Shown here: positions 1 through 7,296 of the stretch, one piece after another | Layout of the letters: each line of letters opens with the position of its first letter | Numbering within the stretch: the first letter of the stretch is position 1 | NCBI GenBank assembly: GCA_020216845.1 | Contig: JAIWNK010000103.1 | Span: 1 to 10,000 of the forward strand | Direction: 5' to 3' | DNA: 10,000 bases | Source: Anaerolinea sp. | Lineage (GTDB): Bacteria; Chloroflexota; Anaerolineae; Anaerolineales; Anaerolineaceae | The notes under the pieces: model-generated | Databases searched by the model: none | What the model was told of the DNA's origin: nothing | What the model saw: only the letters and a program-made list of their open reading frames with translations | Made by a program: the position numbers and the translations under genes

Positions 1-369
1 CTCAACGCCACCAACCTGCAAGCCAGCGAAGATGACAACGTCCTCGTCAAAGGTGTCGAAGGCTCCAAGTACGCCATCGGCTACTTCGGCTTTGCCTACT
101 ATCAACGTGAACAAGGCAACCTCAAAGCCCTGGCCATCAATGGCGTCAGCCCCAGCCTGAAGACCGCCGAAAGCGGCGAATATGTGCTTGCTCGTCCGCT
201 CTTCATCTACTCTGATGCCCAAATCATGAAAGCCAAACCGCAGGTCGCCGCTTTCATCCACTACTATCTCAGCAACGTCAACCTTGTTATTGGCGAAGTG
301 GGCTACTTCCCCGCCAGCAGCGATGCCTTACTCGTTGCCAAACAAACCTGGCTTGATGCCGTCCGCTAA
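1..369 (+). CDS. pstS: PstS, phosphate-binding protein of the Pst ABC transporter (3' end only)
   Basis: The reading frame is open from base 1 and ends with TAA at 367-369, so only the last 122 residues are present; the signal peptide and first lobe lie upstream. PstS is the extracytoplasmic, usually lipid-anchored or periplasmic protein that captures inorganic phosphate and delivers it to PstC/PstA. The visible part has features typical of the C-terminal lobe of PstS family proteins: GYFGFAYY, then a stretch ending LARPLFIYS, then a helical region before the end. The call rests on these motifs together with the pstC, pstA, pstB and phoU genes that follow in the standard order. The promoter of the operon is outside the window, so phosphate control of it cannot be judged here. 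Confidence 0.9.
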   Translation, partial: LNATNLQASEDDNVLVKGVEGSKYAIGYFGFAYYQREQGNLKALAINGVSPSLKTAESGEYVLARPLFIYSDAQIMKAKPQVAAFIHYYLSNVNLVIGEVGYFPASSDALLVAKQTWLDAVR

Positions 370-395
370 AAATCAGCTTTCTTTTGGGAAAATCG

Positions 396-430
396 TCTGG
401 CGCTTTTCTGCCCAACAGAAAAGCGCCAGA
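396..430 (+). promoter_or_regulatory. Perfect 15-bp inverted repeat between pstS and pstC
   Basis: Bases 396-410 (TCTGGCGCTTTTCTG) are the exact reverse complement of 416-430, with a 5-base loop CCCAA. No T-run follows, so this is not a normal rho-independent terminator. A hairpin just behind a binding-protein gene is a known way to stabilise the upstream mRNA or partly stop transcription, so that the binding protein is made in excess over the membrane subunits. That role is inferred; the repeat itself is directly visible. Confidence 0.85.
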
Positions 431-462
431 ATGCCCCCAGAGCAAACGGAGAATGCCTCCTG

Positions 463-1443
463 ATGGAACAAGAAATGTTTCGACCAACCCAACAAACCCA
501 AGCAATTTCCCCCTTCGATGTTCACGCAAGTTCAGCATTAATTGCCAACCTGCGCAAGCGCCCTCGATGGGGCGAAAGGTTCATCCAGGGCTTTTTATTC
601 TTCTGCGGTGCAGTGTCCATTCTCACCACCCTTGGCATCGTCTTCGAGCTTGGCAAAGAATCACTGCTCTTCTTCCAAACCCCAGAAGTTAATCTCATTG
701 AATTCCTAACCGGCACAAAATGGCAGCCCACCATCGGCGAATTTGGTGTTTTGCCACTTGTCAATGCCACCCTGATGACCACTTTGGTTGCCATGCTTGT
801 TGCCCTGCCGCTGGGATTGGCAGCCGCTATCTACCTAAGCGAATATGCCTCCCCGAAAGCACGCGGCTTTCTGAAGCCCATCCTTGAAATCCTGGCCGGC
901 ATTCCAACCGTTGTCTATGGCTACTTTGCACTAACCTTCATGACCCCGCTGTTACGAACCATCCTGGGCAGCGAAACCGTGCAAATTTACAACACATTTT
1001 CAGCGGGTCTGGTCATGGGCATCATGATCTTACCCCTTGTATGTTCCATGAGTGAAGACGCCCTCAACGCCGTGCCGCGCGCCCTGCGCGAGGCCGCCTA
1101 TGGCATGGGCGCCACCAAACTTGAGACAGCGCTTCAGGTTGTCGTTCCAGCTGCGCTATCTGGCATTATCGCTGCTTTCATTCTTGCAATCTCGCGCGCC
1201 GTTGGTGAAACCATGATCGTCGCTTTAGCAGCCGGTTCAGGCCCCAATTTCACCTTCAACCCATTCAAAGCCGCAGAAACCATGACCGGCTACATTGCCC
1301 GCATCAGCGGTGGTGATGTAGGCTACGACACACCTGATTACAACAGCATCTTTGCCATTGGCCTGTTGCTGTTCACCATCACCTTAGCACTCAACATCCT
1401 CAGCCGAAAATTATCCGCTCGTTTCCGCGAGGTATACGAATGA
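463..1443 (+). CDS. pstC: PstC, phosphate ABC transporter permease
   Basis: PstC is one of the two membrane subunits that form the phosphate channel of the Pst transporter. The 326-residue product has a normal length for the family. It has a hydrophilic N-terminus of about 38 residues, a first membrane helix near residues 40-62, and several more helices after residue 100. The conserved [12 protein letters not shown] segment is present. The EAA loop, which contacts the ATPase PstB, starts at E198 and includes [15 protein letters not shown]; the family motif SRAVGET follows. The start at 463 has GGAG at 448-451 upstream, 11 bases away; an in-frame ATG at 475 is a possible alternative. The stop overlaps the start of pstA by four bases, which suggests translational coupling. 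Confidence 0.96.
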   Translation: MEQEMFRPTQQTQAISPFDVHASSALIANLRKRPRWGERFIQGFLFFCGAVSILTTLGIVFELGKESLLFFQTPEVNLIEFLTGTKWQPTIGEFGVLPLVNATLMTTLVAMLVALPLGLAAAIYLSEYASPKARGFLKPILEILAGIPTVVYGYFALTFMTPLLRTILGSETVQIYNTFSAGLVMGIMILPLVCSMSEDALNAVPRALREAAYGMGATKLETALQVVVPAALSGIIAAFILAISRAVGETMIVALAAGSGPNFTFNPFKAAETMTGYIARISGGDVGYDTPDYNSIFAIGLLLFTITLALNILSRKLSARFREVYE

Positions 1444-2636
1444 CCGACAACGACCTGATGCAACGCTCACCGCACCTCATCCGTCGCCACCGCAACGGAA
1501 AAATTGGGCGAGCAATTTTCTTCCTCTCCACCACCATTGGCCTGGTTGCCCTTATTGTTCTCATCCTCAGCATCATCAACCAGAGCATGGGGCTGGTCAT
1601 TGTCCGCTATACAGTCGAACCAGCAACCCTCTCTGACAAACCACTAGAAGACCTCGAATCAACGGAACTTTCCGCCATTCTCACCCAACGTCTCAAACCC
1701 AGCCGGCTACGCACCATCGAACGAGATACCCCTCTTGCAACCCTGAGTCGCACGCAGCTTTACAACCTCGTCATGGAAGAAATCGTCGTTCCCAAAGTGC
1801 AAAAAAGCTTTCACTTAGATGAAAGCCTGTTTCAGCGCGCAAAAATAGAGCAAATCGCCAGTGAAGAATACCCCGGAGCTCACATCACCTTTCGTTCCTG
1901 GATTAACTGGAATTTCATTGTTGGCAGTCTATCCAAATCGCCCGAAATTGCCGGAATCCGCACGGCCTTGATGGGCTCTCTTTGGATCATTCTCATCACC
2001 ATCGTTGTAGCATTTCCCATCGGCGTCGGCGCGGCCATCTACCTGGAAGAATATGCCTCCAGCAGCAGCCGCATCAATCGCATCATCCAAACCAATATTG
2101 ATAACCTTGCCGGCGTTCCTTCCATTGTCTACGGCATCTTGGGGCTTGCCATCTTCGTCCGCAGCCTGGGCGATCTGACACAAGGTCGCACCGTGATAAG
2201 TGCCGGTCTGACAATGGCCCTGCTCATCTTACCCATTCTGATCATTAATGCCCAGGAAGCCATCCGGGCTGTGCCCAACAGCCTGCGCCAGGCCAGCTAT
2301 GGCCTGGGTGCCACACAATGGCAAACCATCTGGCACCATGTGCTCCCCTATGCCCTCCCAGGCATCCTGACCGGCACCATCCTTTCCATCTCCCGTGCCT
2401 TTGGAGAAACCGCCCCCCTCATCCTGGTTGGTGCTTCTTCCTTCATCAACAAAGACCCTAGCAGCCTATTCTCTCGCTTCACCGTCCTGCCAATCCAAAT
2501 TTACAACTGGACTTCACGACCACAAGACACCTTCCGCAATATTGCTGCTGCCGCTATAATTATCCTCATCCTCACCTTGCTGACCCTCAATGCAGTAGCG
2601 ATCCTGCTGCGCAACCGCTTTAGCAAACGAGTTTAA
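1440..2636 (+). CDS. pstA: PstA, phosphate ABC transporter permease with a long extracytoplasmic insert
   Basis: PstA is the second membrane subunit of the phosphate channel. The start ATG overlaps the pstC stop (ATGA, 1440-1443) and has GAGG at 1429-1432 as ribosome binding site. The product has 398 residues, whereas usual PstA proteins have about 280-300. The extra length lies between the first membrane helix (about 24-46) and the second (about 175-200). Residues 56-155 are a mostly polar, charged segment that should lie outside the membrane. The rest is standard: AIYLEEYAS, the [15 protein letters not shown] segment, an EAA loop from about residue 272 with [15 protein letters not shown], and [10 protein letters not shown]. 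It is 7 bases upstream of pstB. The insert is judged by eye; its fold and function are unknown. Confidence 0.95.
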   Translation: MTDNDLMQRSPHLIRRHRNGKIGRAIFFLSTTIGLVALIVLILSIINQSMGLVIVRYTVEPATLSDKPLEDLESTELSAILTQRLKPSRLRTIERDTPLATLSRTQLYNLVMEEIVVPKVQKSFHLDESLFQRAKIEQIASEEYPGAHITFRSWINWNFIVGSLSKSPEIAGIRTALMGSLWIILITIVVAFPIGVGAAIYLEEYASSSSRINRIIQTNIDNLAGVPSIVYGILGLAIFVRSLGDLTQGRTVISAGLTMALLILPILIINAQEAIRAVPNSLRQASYGLGATQWQTIWHHVLPYALPGILTGTILSISRAFGETAPLILVGASSFINKDPSSLFSRFTVLPIQIYNWTSRPQDTFRNIAAAAIIILILTLLTLNAVAILLRNRFSKRV

Positions 2637-2643
2637 GCCAATC

Positions 2644-3432
2644 ATGACCGAGACACCTTTCCCTAACAACGCTTACGCCATCGAATTACGCAATGTAGAT
2701 ATCTTTTATGGCAATTTTCGCGCCGTCAAAGACATCAATCTGCAAATTGAGCCGCGCAAAATTACCGCCATCATCGGCCCCTCCGGCTGCGGCAAGAGCA
2801 CAGTCATCCGCTGCTTCAACCGCATGAACGATCTTGTCCCAAGTGCGCATCTCAACGGCGAAATTCTTTTCCACGGCAAAAACATCTATGACCCCGATGT
2901 AGACCCTGTTCAAGTGCGCCGCCTGATCGGCATGGTCTTCCAAAAGCCCAACCCATTCCCAAAAAGCATCTACGAAAACATTGCCTGGGGTGCGCGCGTG
3001 AATGGCTACCGTGGCAATATGGATGACCTTGTCGAACAATCGCTGCGTCAAGCCGCCCTATGGGATGAAGTCAAAGACACACTGAAAAAGAGCGCCTTGG
3101 CGCTTTCTGGCGGACAGCAACAACGCCTGTGCATCGCCCGCACCCTGGCAGTACGCCCCGAAATCATCCTCATGGACGAACCCTGCTCAGCTCTTGACCC
3201 AATCGCCACCCTCAAAATTGAAGACCTGATGCGCGAACTTTCGACACAATACACCATCATCATCGTCACTCACAACATGCAGCAAGCGGCGCGCGCCTCA
3301 GACTTCACCGCCTTTTTCACCATGGATACCGACCGGGCAGGAATAATGGTAGAATATGGGCCTACCAGTCAGATTTTCACCCGGCCCAAAGACAAGCGCA
3401 CGGAAGATTACATCACCGGCAGATTCGGCTAA
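2644..3432 (+). CDS. pstB: PstB, phosphate ABC transporter ATP-binding protein
   Basis: PstB is the cytoplasmic ATPase that powers phosphate import through PstC/PstA. The 262-residue product has the normal family length. All ABC motifs are intact: Walker [10 protein letters not shown] at 45-53, the Q-loop at Q100 inside the PstB-typical [19 protein letters not shown], the signature LSGGQQQR from 154, Walker B ILMDEP with D178/E179, and the switch histidine H210 in VTHN. It begins 7 bases after pstA. No clear Shine-Dalgarno sequence is visible before the ATG, so its translation may depend on ribosomes coming from pstA. The next gene, phoU, starts 24 bases downstream. Confidence 0.97.
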   Translation: MTETPFPNNAYAIELRNVDIFYGNFRAVKDINLQIEPRKITAIIGPSGCGKSTVIRCFNRMNDLVPSAHLNGEILFHGKNIYDPDVDPVQVRRLIGMVFQKPNPFPKSIYENIAWGARVNGYRGNMDDLVEQSLRQAALWDEVKDTLKKSALALSGGQQQRLCIARTLAVRPEIILMDEPCSALDPIATLKIEDLMRELSTQYTIIIVTHNMQQAARASDFTAFFTMDTDRAGIMVEYGPTSQIFTRPKDKRTEDYITGRFG

Positions 3433-3456
3433 TTCGTAAGCCAAAGGTAGCACACA

Positions 3457-4143
3457 ATGACCCGACAAACTCTCGAACGTCAGATTCATCATATCCAAGA
3501 TGAGGTTTTGCTGCTTGGCAGCATGATCGAACAAGCAATGCTAAAAGCAGTCAGCTCGCTCAAATGTCGCGATATTGCCGAAGCGCGCCGCATTTATCAT
3601 GCCGATCAGCTCATTAACGAAAAGCGTTATGCTATTGAAAATGCCATCCTGATTTTAATTGCCACCCAACAGCCCATGGCGCACGATCTGCGCATCCTGG
3701 CTGCCATGCTTGAAGTCATCACCGAACTGGAACGAATGGGCGATTATGCCAAAGGCATTGCCCGCGTCACCATCCGCCTGGAAAACATCGAGATTCCCAT
3801 TCCCACCCAGGAATTTGACCGCATGGCGGAACTATCCGTCAGCATGTTACACCGAGCCCTCAGCGCTTTTGTCACCGAAAATCCGAACCTGGCCGCCGCT
3901 ATCCCTGCAGAAGATGATGAAGTAGATGAACTCTACAATCGGGTTTACCTCAACGTAGTCAACGCCATGATTGCCAACCCTCAAATCATTGACCACGCCA
4001 ACCTGCTCCTGTGGGTTGCTCACAACCTGGAACGCATGGCCGATCGCGTCACCAACATCTGCGAACGAACCGTTTTCATCGCCACGGGCGAGGTTCTAGA
4101 AATTGACCAAAGCGATGACGAAACCGAACAAGACGTAGAATGA
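3457..4143 (+). CDS. phoU: PhoU, regulator of phosphate uptake and signalling
   Basis: PhoU proteins are cytoplasmic helical proteins that bind metal clusters. They restrain Pst transport and, in many bacteria, signal through a PhoR-type kinase; they also influence polyphosphate levels. The 228-residue product shows the two repeated three-helix units of the family. The first contains QQPMAHDLR (71-79) and ELERMGD (90-96); the second contains HNLERMADR (189-197) and ends in ERTVFIATGE. These E/D-rich motifs are the metal-binding positions. The C-terminus is acidic. AAAGG at 3443-3447 lies 9 bases before the ATG. It is the last gene of the pst operon, followed by a terminator. No phoR/phoB-like gene is visible in the window. 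Confidence 0.96.
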   Translation: MTRQTLERQIHHIQDEVLLLGSMIEQAMLKAVSSLKCRDIAEARRIYHADQLINEKRYAIENAILILIATQQPMAHDLRILAAMLEVITELERMGDYAKGIARVTIRLENIEIPIPTQEFDRMAELSVSMLHRALSAFVTENPNLAAAIPAEDDEVDELYNRVYLNVVNAMIANPQIIDHANLLLWVAHNLERMADRVTNICERTVFIATGEVLEIDQSDDETEQDVE

Positions 4144-4150
4144 CGCTTAC

Positions 4151-4184
4151 AAAGAGACCGGCGCAATTTGCCGGTTTTCTTTTT
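4151..4184 (+). terminator. Rho-independent terminator after phoU
   Basis: The stem ACCGGC (4157-4162) pairs with GCCGGT (4170-4175) around a short loop GCAATTT. It is followed at once by a T-rich run broken by one C (4175-4184). It starts 7 bases after the phoU stop, so it should end the pst transcript. The stem is short, and some read-through into the next operon is possible. Confidence 0.8.
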
Positions 4185-4193
4185 GGATAATGA

Positions 4194-4202
4194 TGCTATA
4201 AT
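4194..4202 (+). promoter_or_regulatory. Extended -10 promoter for the kinase/CHAD/HD operon
   Basis: TGCTATAAT is an exact extended -10 element (TGnTATAAT) with a consensus -10 hexamer at 4197-4202. No good -35 box is seen at 16-18 bases upstream, where the terminator T-run lies; extended -10 promoters often do without one. Transcription should start near 4209, giving a leader of about 40 bases before the ATG at 4248. The placement directly behind the phoU terminator supports a separate transcription unit. Confidence 0.65.
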
Positions 4203-4237
4203 TTATTCAAATGTTGTAAATACTGTTCTAATTCCAC

Positions 4238-4244
4238 AAAGGTG
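4238..4244 (+). promoter_or_regulatory. Ribosome binding site that decides the start of the first kinase-like gene
   Basis: AAAGGTG resembles the anti-Shine-Dalgarno complement and is suitably placed for the ATG at 4248, with GG five bases from it. An in-frame GTG at 4242 lies inside this site and so is unlikely to be the start. Confidence 0.65.
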
Positions 4245-4247
4245 CCT

Positions 4248-4991
4248 ATGTTAAAACCTCACTCTTATCGAGGAAAACTAATTGTTGTTGAGGGCATTGA
4301 TGGCAGTGGAAAATCCACGCAGATTGACCTGCTCTACAAATGGCTACAGACTCAGGGAAAATCGGTCTACTTCAGCGAATGGAATTCCTCTCCATTGGTC
4401 AAAAGCACAACCAAAATGGGCAAAAAACAAAAAATGTTCACGCCCACCACCTTCAGCCTGATGCAAGCTACCGACTTTGCCGACCGCTGGGAGAACCAAA
4501 TTCTGCCCATGCTCAAAGCCGGCGTCATTGTCCTGGCCGATCGTTATGCCTTCACTGCCTTTGCCCGTGATGTCGCCCGCGGCGTAGATCCTGAATGGGT
4601 GCGTAACCTGTACTCTTTCGCCCCACAGCCCGATCTCGCATTTTATTTTCGCGTCCCTGTTGAAATTGCAGTAGAGCGCATCCTCTCTGGTCGCGCCGAG
4701 CTAAAATATTATGAAGCTGGCATGGATTTAGGTCTATCCGATAGCAAAACCACCAGTTTTCGCCTCTTCCAACAACGCATCATCGCTCAATACGATGAAA
4801 TGATCAACGAATTTGGCTTTGTAACCATAGATGGCACCGATGTCGTCCAAAACCAGCAAAAACTAGTCCGCCAAATTGTGCGCAAAAACCTGCTGGGCTG
4901 GGAAGGTATGCCCAATCCCAATCTTCCCCTTCCCCCCAAGCGCCGTCCCGCCCGAAAAACCGCCCCCCAAAAAGAAGGAGGTGAAGCATGA
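4248..4991 (+). CDS. Thymidylate-kinase-like P-loop kinase, copy A (intact Walker A)
   Basis: The 247-residue product has the overall pattern of the thymidylate kinase superfamily: Walker A GIDGSGKST at 16-24 following the strand KLIVVE, a DRY motif at 98-100 preceded by LKAGVIVLA, and a C-terminal FVTIDGT strand. It lacks the REPGG segment that binds dTMP in true thymidylate kinases. At that place it has NSSPL (46-50), and copy B has NRSPL. Both copies also share ADFADR or a close variant (TDFADR here), ARD after DRY, and a (Y/W)E(A/S)GMD motif (E156-D160 here) where a lid would be expected. The substrate is therefore probably not dTMP and is unknown. The last 30 or so residues form a Pro/Lys/Arg-rich tail missing in copy B. 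Its stop overlaps the start of copy B (ATGA, 4988-4991). The family call is firm; the function is open. Confidence 0.85.
   Translation: MLKPHSYRGKLIVVEGIDGSGKSTQIDLLYKWLQTQGKSVYFSEWNSSPLVKSTTKMGKKQKMFTPTTFSLMQATDFADRWENQILPMLKAGVIVLADRYAFTAFARDVARGVDPEWVRNLYSFAPQPDLAFYFRVPVEIAVERILSGRAELKYYEAGMDLGLSDSKTTSFRLFQQRIIAQYDEMINEFGFVTIDGTDVVQNQQKLVRQIVRKNLLGWEGMPNPNLPLPPKRRPARKTAPQKEGGEA
4975..4984 (+). promoter_or_regulatory. Very strong Shine-Dalgarno site for kinase-like copy B
   Basis: AAGGAGGTGA is a 10-base match to the anti-Shine-Dalgarno complement, with GGAGG six bases before the ATG at 4988. It sits inside the end of copy A. This is stronger than the sites of its neighbours and argues that copy B begins at 4988 rather than at the internal ATGs at 5033 or 5042. 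Confidence 0.8.
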
Positions 4992-5686
4992 CCAAAGCTC
5001 AATTCTACGGTGGCGGATTCCCCTACCGCACCATGACGGATATGCCCGGCAAACTGATCGTCCTTGAAGGCACCGACAGCGTTGGCCGCTCCACACAAAT
5101 TGGCCTGCTGCGCAAATGGCTTGAAGATGAAGGCTTTGCCGTCGCTGATACCGGCCTCAATCGTTCACCACTCACACAGGTCGGCCTTGACCAGGCCAAA
5201 GAAGGTCACACCCTTGGCCGACAAACCATGAGCCTGTTTTATGCCGCTGACTTTGCCGACCGCCTGGAAAATCTCATCATCCCTGCGCTAAAAGCCGGCT
5301 TCTTTGTTCTCTCTGACCGCTACTTCTATTCCATCATTGCCCGTGACATTGTACGCGGCGCCGACCCAGCTTGGGCGCGCAAAGTCTATGGCTTTGCCCT
5401 CAAGCCCGATCTCACGCTCTACCTGCGCGCAGATGTTCCCACCCTGGTAGCGCGCATGGTGTATGGGCGCGGCTTCAACTATTGGGAATCGGGCATGGAT
5501 ATCCGCTGTGCTGATAACCTCTACGATAGCTTTTGCATCTATCAATCCCGCCTGATTGAACAGTTTGAGTTCCTTGCAAAAGAGTACAACTTCGTCACCA
5601 TTGATGCCAACCGCCCCATTGAACCCGTCTTTGCCGACCTCAAAAGCCAAATCAGCGCCCTGATTGAGCAAGACAAAACCACCTAA
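4988..5686 (+). CDS. Thymidylate-kinase-like protein, copy B (Walker A Lys replaced by Arg)
   Basis: The 232-residue product is a paralogue of copy A. It aligns without gaps from the P-loop through the DRY motif with a constant offset of 12 residues. The Walker A segment reads GTDSVGRST (28-36): the phosphate-binding lysine is Arg34, encoded by CGC at 5087-5089, and the motif otherwise keeps its shape. It also keeps NRSPL (58-62), ADFADR, DRY (110-112), ESGMD (167-171) and FVTID. Like copy A it lacks REPGG. Conservation elsewhere argues against a decaying gene. It may be a kinase using Arg, or a weakly active or regulatory partner of copy A. The 4-base overlap and strong ribosome site suggest that both are made together, perhaps as a heterodimer (inference). 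CHAD follows 21 bases later with no terminator between. Confidence 0.83.
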   Translation: MTKAQFYGGGFPYRTMTDMPGKLIVLEGTDSVGRSTQIGLLRKWLEDEGFAVADTGLNRSPLTQVGLDQAKEGHTLGRQTMSLFYAADFADRLENLIIPALKAGFFVLSDRYFYSIIARDIVRGADPAWARKVYGFALKPDLTLYLRADVPTLVARMVYGRGFNYWESGMDIRCADNLYDSFCIYQSRLIEQFEFLAKEYNFVTIDANRPIEPVFADLKSQISALIEQDKTT

Positions 5687-5707
5687 AATTATCGAACGCA
5701 CAAAACC

Positions 5708-6676
5708 ATGAAAGACAAGTCTTCCAAATCCATTCGCAGCTTTGGTGCACAGACAATACTCCACCATGCACAAGCCCTTGAAAATGAAATGGAAGGCGTG
5801 CGTGCAGCCAACGACATGGAAGCCATTCACCGAATGCGGGTTGCCAGTCGCCGGCTGCGCACCAACTTAAGAATCTTCAACGACTACTTGCCGCCCCAAC
5901 GAACACGCGCATGGCTCAAATCCATCCGCAAGCTCACCCGCGCCCTTGGTAACGCCCGCGATAGTGACGTGCAAATTGCATTACTGCAAAGCATCCTTGC
6001 TCAACAGCCGCCCATCACAGCCCAGCCTGGTCTGCGCCGAATCTTATTGCGTTTGCAGCAACGCCGCACCAAACAACAAACTAGCGTTCTGCAAGCCCTA
6101 CAAACCCTTGAAAAAGAACAGACCCTCTCACAATTGCAACAACACCTTGTCGGACGCATAGACCCAGACGCGCCAGACTGTCCAGAGAAAATTTTGCCCT
6201 TTGCAGCTCAACTTGCCATCCGCCGCCTGCAAGAACTGCTACACTACGAACCCTTCCTACAACGCCCAGAATGCATCGTTGAACATCACGAAATGCGCAT
6301 TGCCACCAAACACCTGCGCTACACACTTGAAACCTTTGCCCCCTGTTACCCCGATCAGCTCAGCCAACCCTTGCAAACCCTGCGCCAACTGCAAAACTAT
6401 CTTGGCCAACTACATGATTGTGATGTCTGGTTACAAACCCTGCCGTTTTTCCTTGAAAAAGAACGGCAGCGCACAATGCACTACTTTGGAAACCTCCGAC
6501 CATTGAAACGACTTTTGCCAGGGTTTGAATTTTTCCAAAACGAACGCAGCCAAGAACGCCAAAAAATTTACCAACAACTTTTAGAACGCTGGCAAACCTG
6601 GCAAGAAACAGGTTTCTGGAACGAATTGGAACAAACCTTTCAACTCCCATCCACTCCGCCTGTAGAGGATGTATGA
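5708..6676 (+). CDS. CHAD-domain protein (probable polyphosphate-binding protein)
   Basis: CHAD (conserved histidine alpha-helical domain) proteins are helical, with a basic pore-like surface that binds inorganic polyphosphate in characterised members. The 322-residue product is essentially one CHAD domain made of its two repeats. The first has AIHRMRVASRRLRTNLRIF with H41, R44, R48, R49 and R51, then ALGNARDSDV. The second has HHEMRIATKHLRYTLETF with H193, H194, R197, K201 and R204, then YLGQLHDCDV. No CYTH domain is attached, although CHAD is often fused or linked to CYTH triphosphatases. No Shine-Dalgarno sequence is visible before the ATG at 5708, so translation may depend on copy B upstream. 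Its stop overlaps the next gene by ATGA. The domain call is strong; its exact role is inferred. Confidence 0.93.
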   Translation: MKDKSSKSIRSFGAQTILHHAQALENEMEGVRAANDMEAIHRMRVASRRLRTNLRIFNDYLPPQRTRAWLKSIRKLTRALGNARDSDVQIALLQSILAQQPPITAQPGLRRILLRLQQRRTKQQTSVLQALQTLEKEQTLSQLQQHLVGRIDPDAPDCPEKILPFAAQLAIRRLQELLHYEPFLQRPECIVEHHEMRIATKHLRYTLETFAPCYPDQLSQPLQTLRQLQNYLGQLHDCDVWLQTLPFFLEKERQRTMHYFGNLRPLKRLLPGFEFFQNERSQERQKIYQQLLERWQTWQETGFWNELEQTFQLPSTPPVEDV

Positions 6677-7296
6677 ATCAACCTTACCCTGCTTCCGCCG
6701 AACAAGAACTTGCTTTGCAGGCCGCACTTCACTTAGCCCAAACCTGCGAATATCCCGCCAATCATACCCATCAAGTTGCGCGCCTTGCCTTGCGACTTTT
6801 TGACCAATTGCAACCGCTGCATCAACTCACCCTTACACACCGATTTTGGCTACACGCAGCCAGCCTTCTGCATGACATCGGCTGGATCGAAGGACAAAAA
6901 GCACACCATAAAACCGCCCTCAACATCATCCTCAACACCCCCCTCTTGCCTTTCGGGCCCAACGAACGCCTCATCATCGGCTCCATCGCCCGTTACCACC
7001 GCAAAGCCCTGCCCTCCCTTGAGCATGATCACTTCTCCGCCCTCCTCCCCGAAGATCAACTTGCCGTCCGCACCCTATCCGCCTTGCTACGCGTTGCCGA
7101 TGGCCTTGACCGCACACACCAAAACCGCGTCCTCGATGTACGCACCAACGTCACAGCCCATAAAATCCGCCTCACCTGTCACATTGCTGTCCCATCCGCG
7201 CCAGAAGAACAGGCTGCCACCTACGAAAAAGCAGCCCTTTTCGAACAGGTTTTTCAGCGCCAACTGCTCCTGATTTGGAAACAGCACGCTGCCTGA
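6673..7296 (+). CDS. Stand-alone HD-domain protein resembling the C-terminal domain of Ppx/GppA
   Basis: The 207-residue product matches the helical HD-type domain normally found at the C-terminus of exopolyphosphatase/guanosine pentaphosphate phosphohydrolases (Ppx/GppA). Evidence is the H33-QVARLALRLFDQL helix, LLHDIGW with H67/D68, the HH pair at 78-79, ARYHRK (106-111) and LLRVADGLDRTH with D143 and D146. The actin-like N-terminal domain that hydrolyses polyphosphate in Ppx is absent; the protein starts within 35 residues of the HD motif. AGAGG at 6664-6668 lies four bases before the ATG, so the short form is a real start, not a truncation artefact. It may be a metal-dependent phosphohydrolase acting on a nucleotide or polyphosphate, or a sensor. 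The conserved HD residues favour catalysis. It ends directly against the convergent ppk2 gene. Confidence 0.87.
   Translation: MNQPYPASAEQELALQAALHLAQTCEYPANHTHQVARLALRLFDQLQPLHQLTLTHRFWLHAASLLHDIGWIEGQKAHHKTALNIILNTPLLPFGPNERLIIGSIARYHRKALPSLEHDHFSALLPEDQLAVRTLSALLRVADGLDRTHQNRVLDVRTNVTAHKIRLTCHIAVPSAPEEQAATYEKAALFEQVFQRQLLLIWKQHAA

Noticed and set aside
4242..4247. GTG at 4242 as the start of kinase-like copy A, two codons longer
   Set aside because: The GTG is part of the AAAGGTG ribosome binding site for the ATG at 4248, which is better spaced.
4203..4247. Riboswitch or small RNA in the leader before copy A
   Set aside because: The leader is only about 40 bases, AT-rich and without a convincing stem.
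4988..5686. Kinase-like copy B as a pseudogene because of its changed P-loop lysine
   Set aside because: The frame is intact, the Shine-Dalgarno site is very strong and all other shared motifs are kept, so selection appears to act on it.
5288..5830. Minus-strand open frame of 180 codons across kinase copy B and CHAD
   Set aside because: It crosses two well-supported genes on the other strand and shows no recognisable motif; it reflects codon bias of the real genes.
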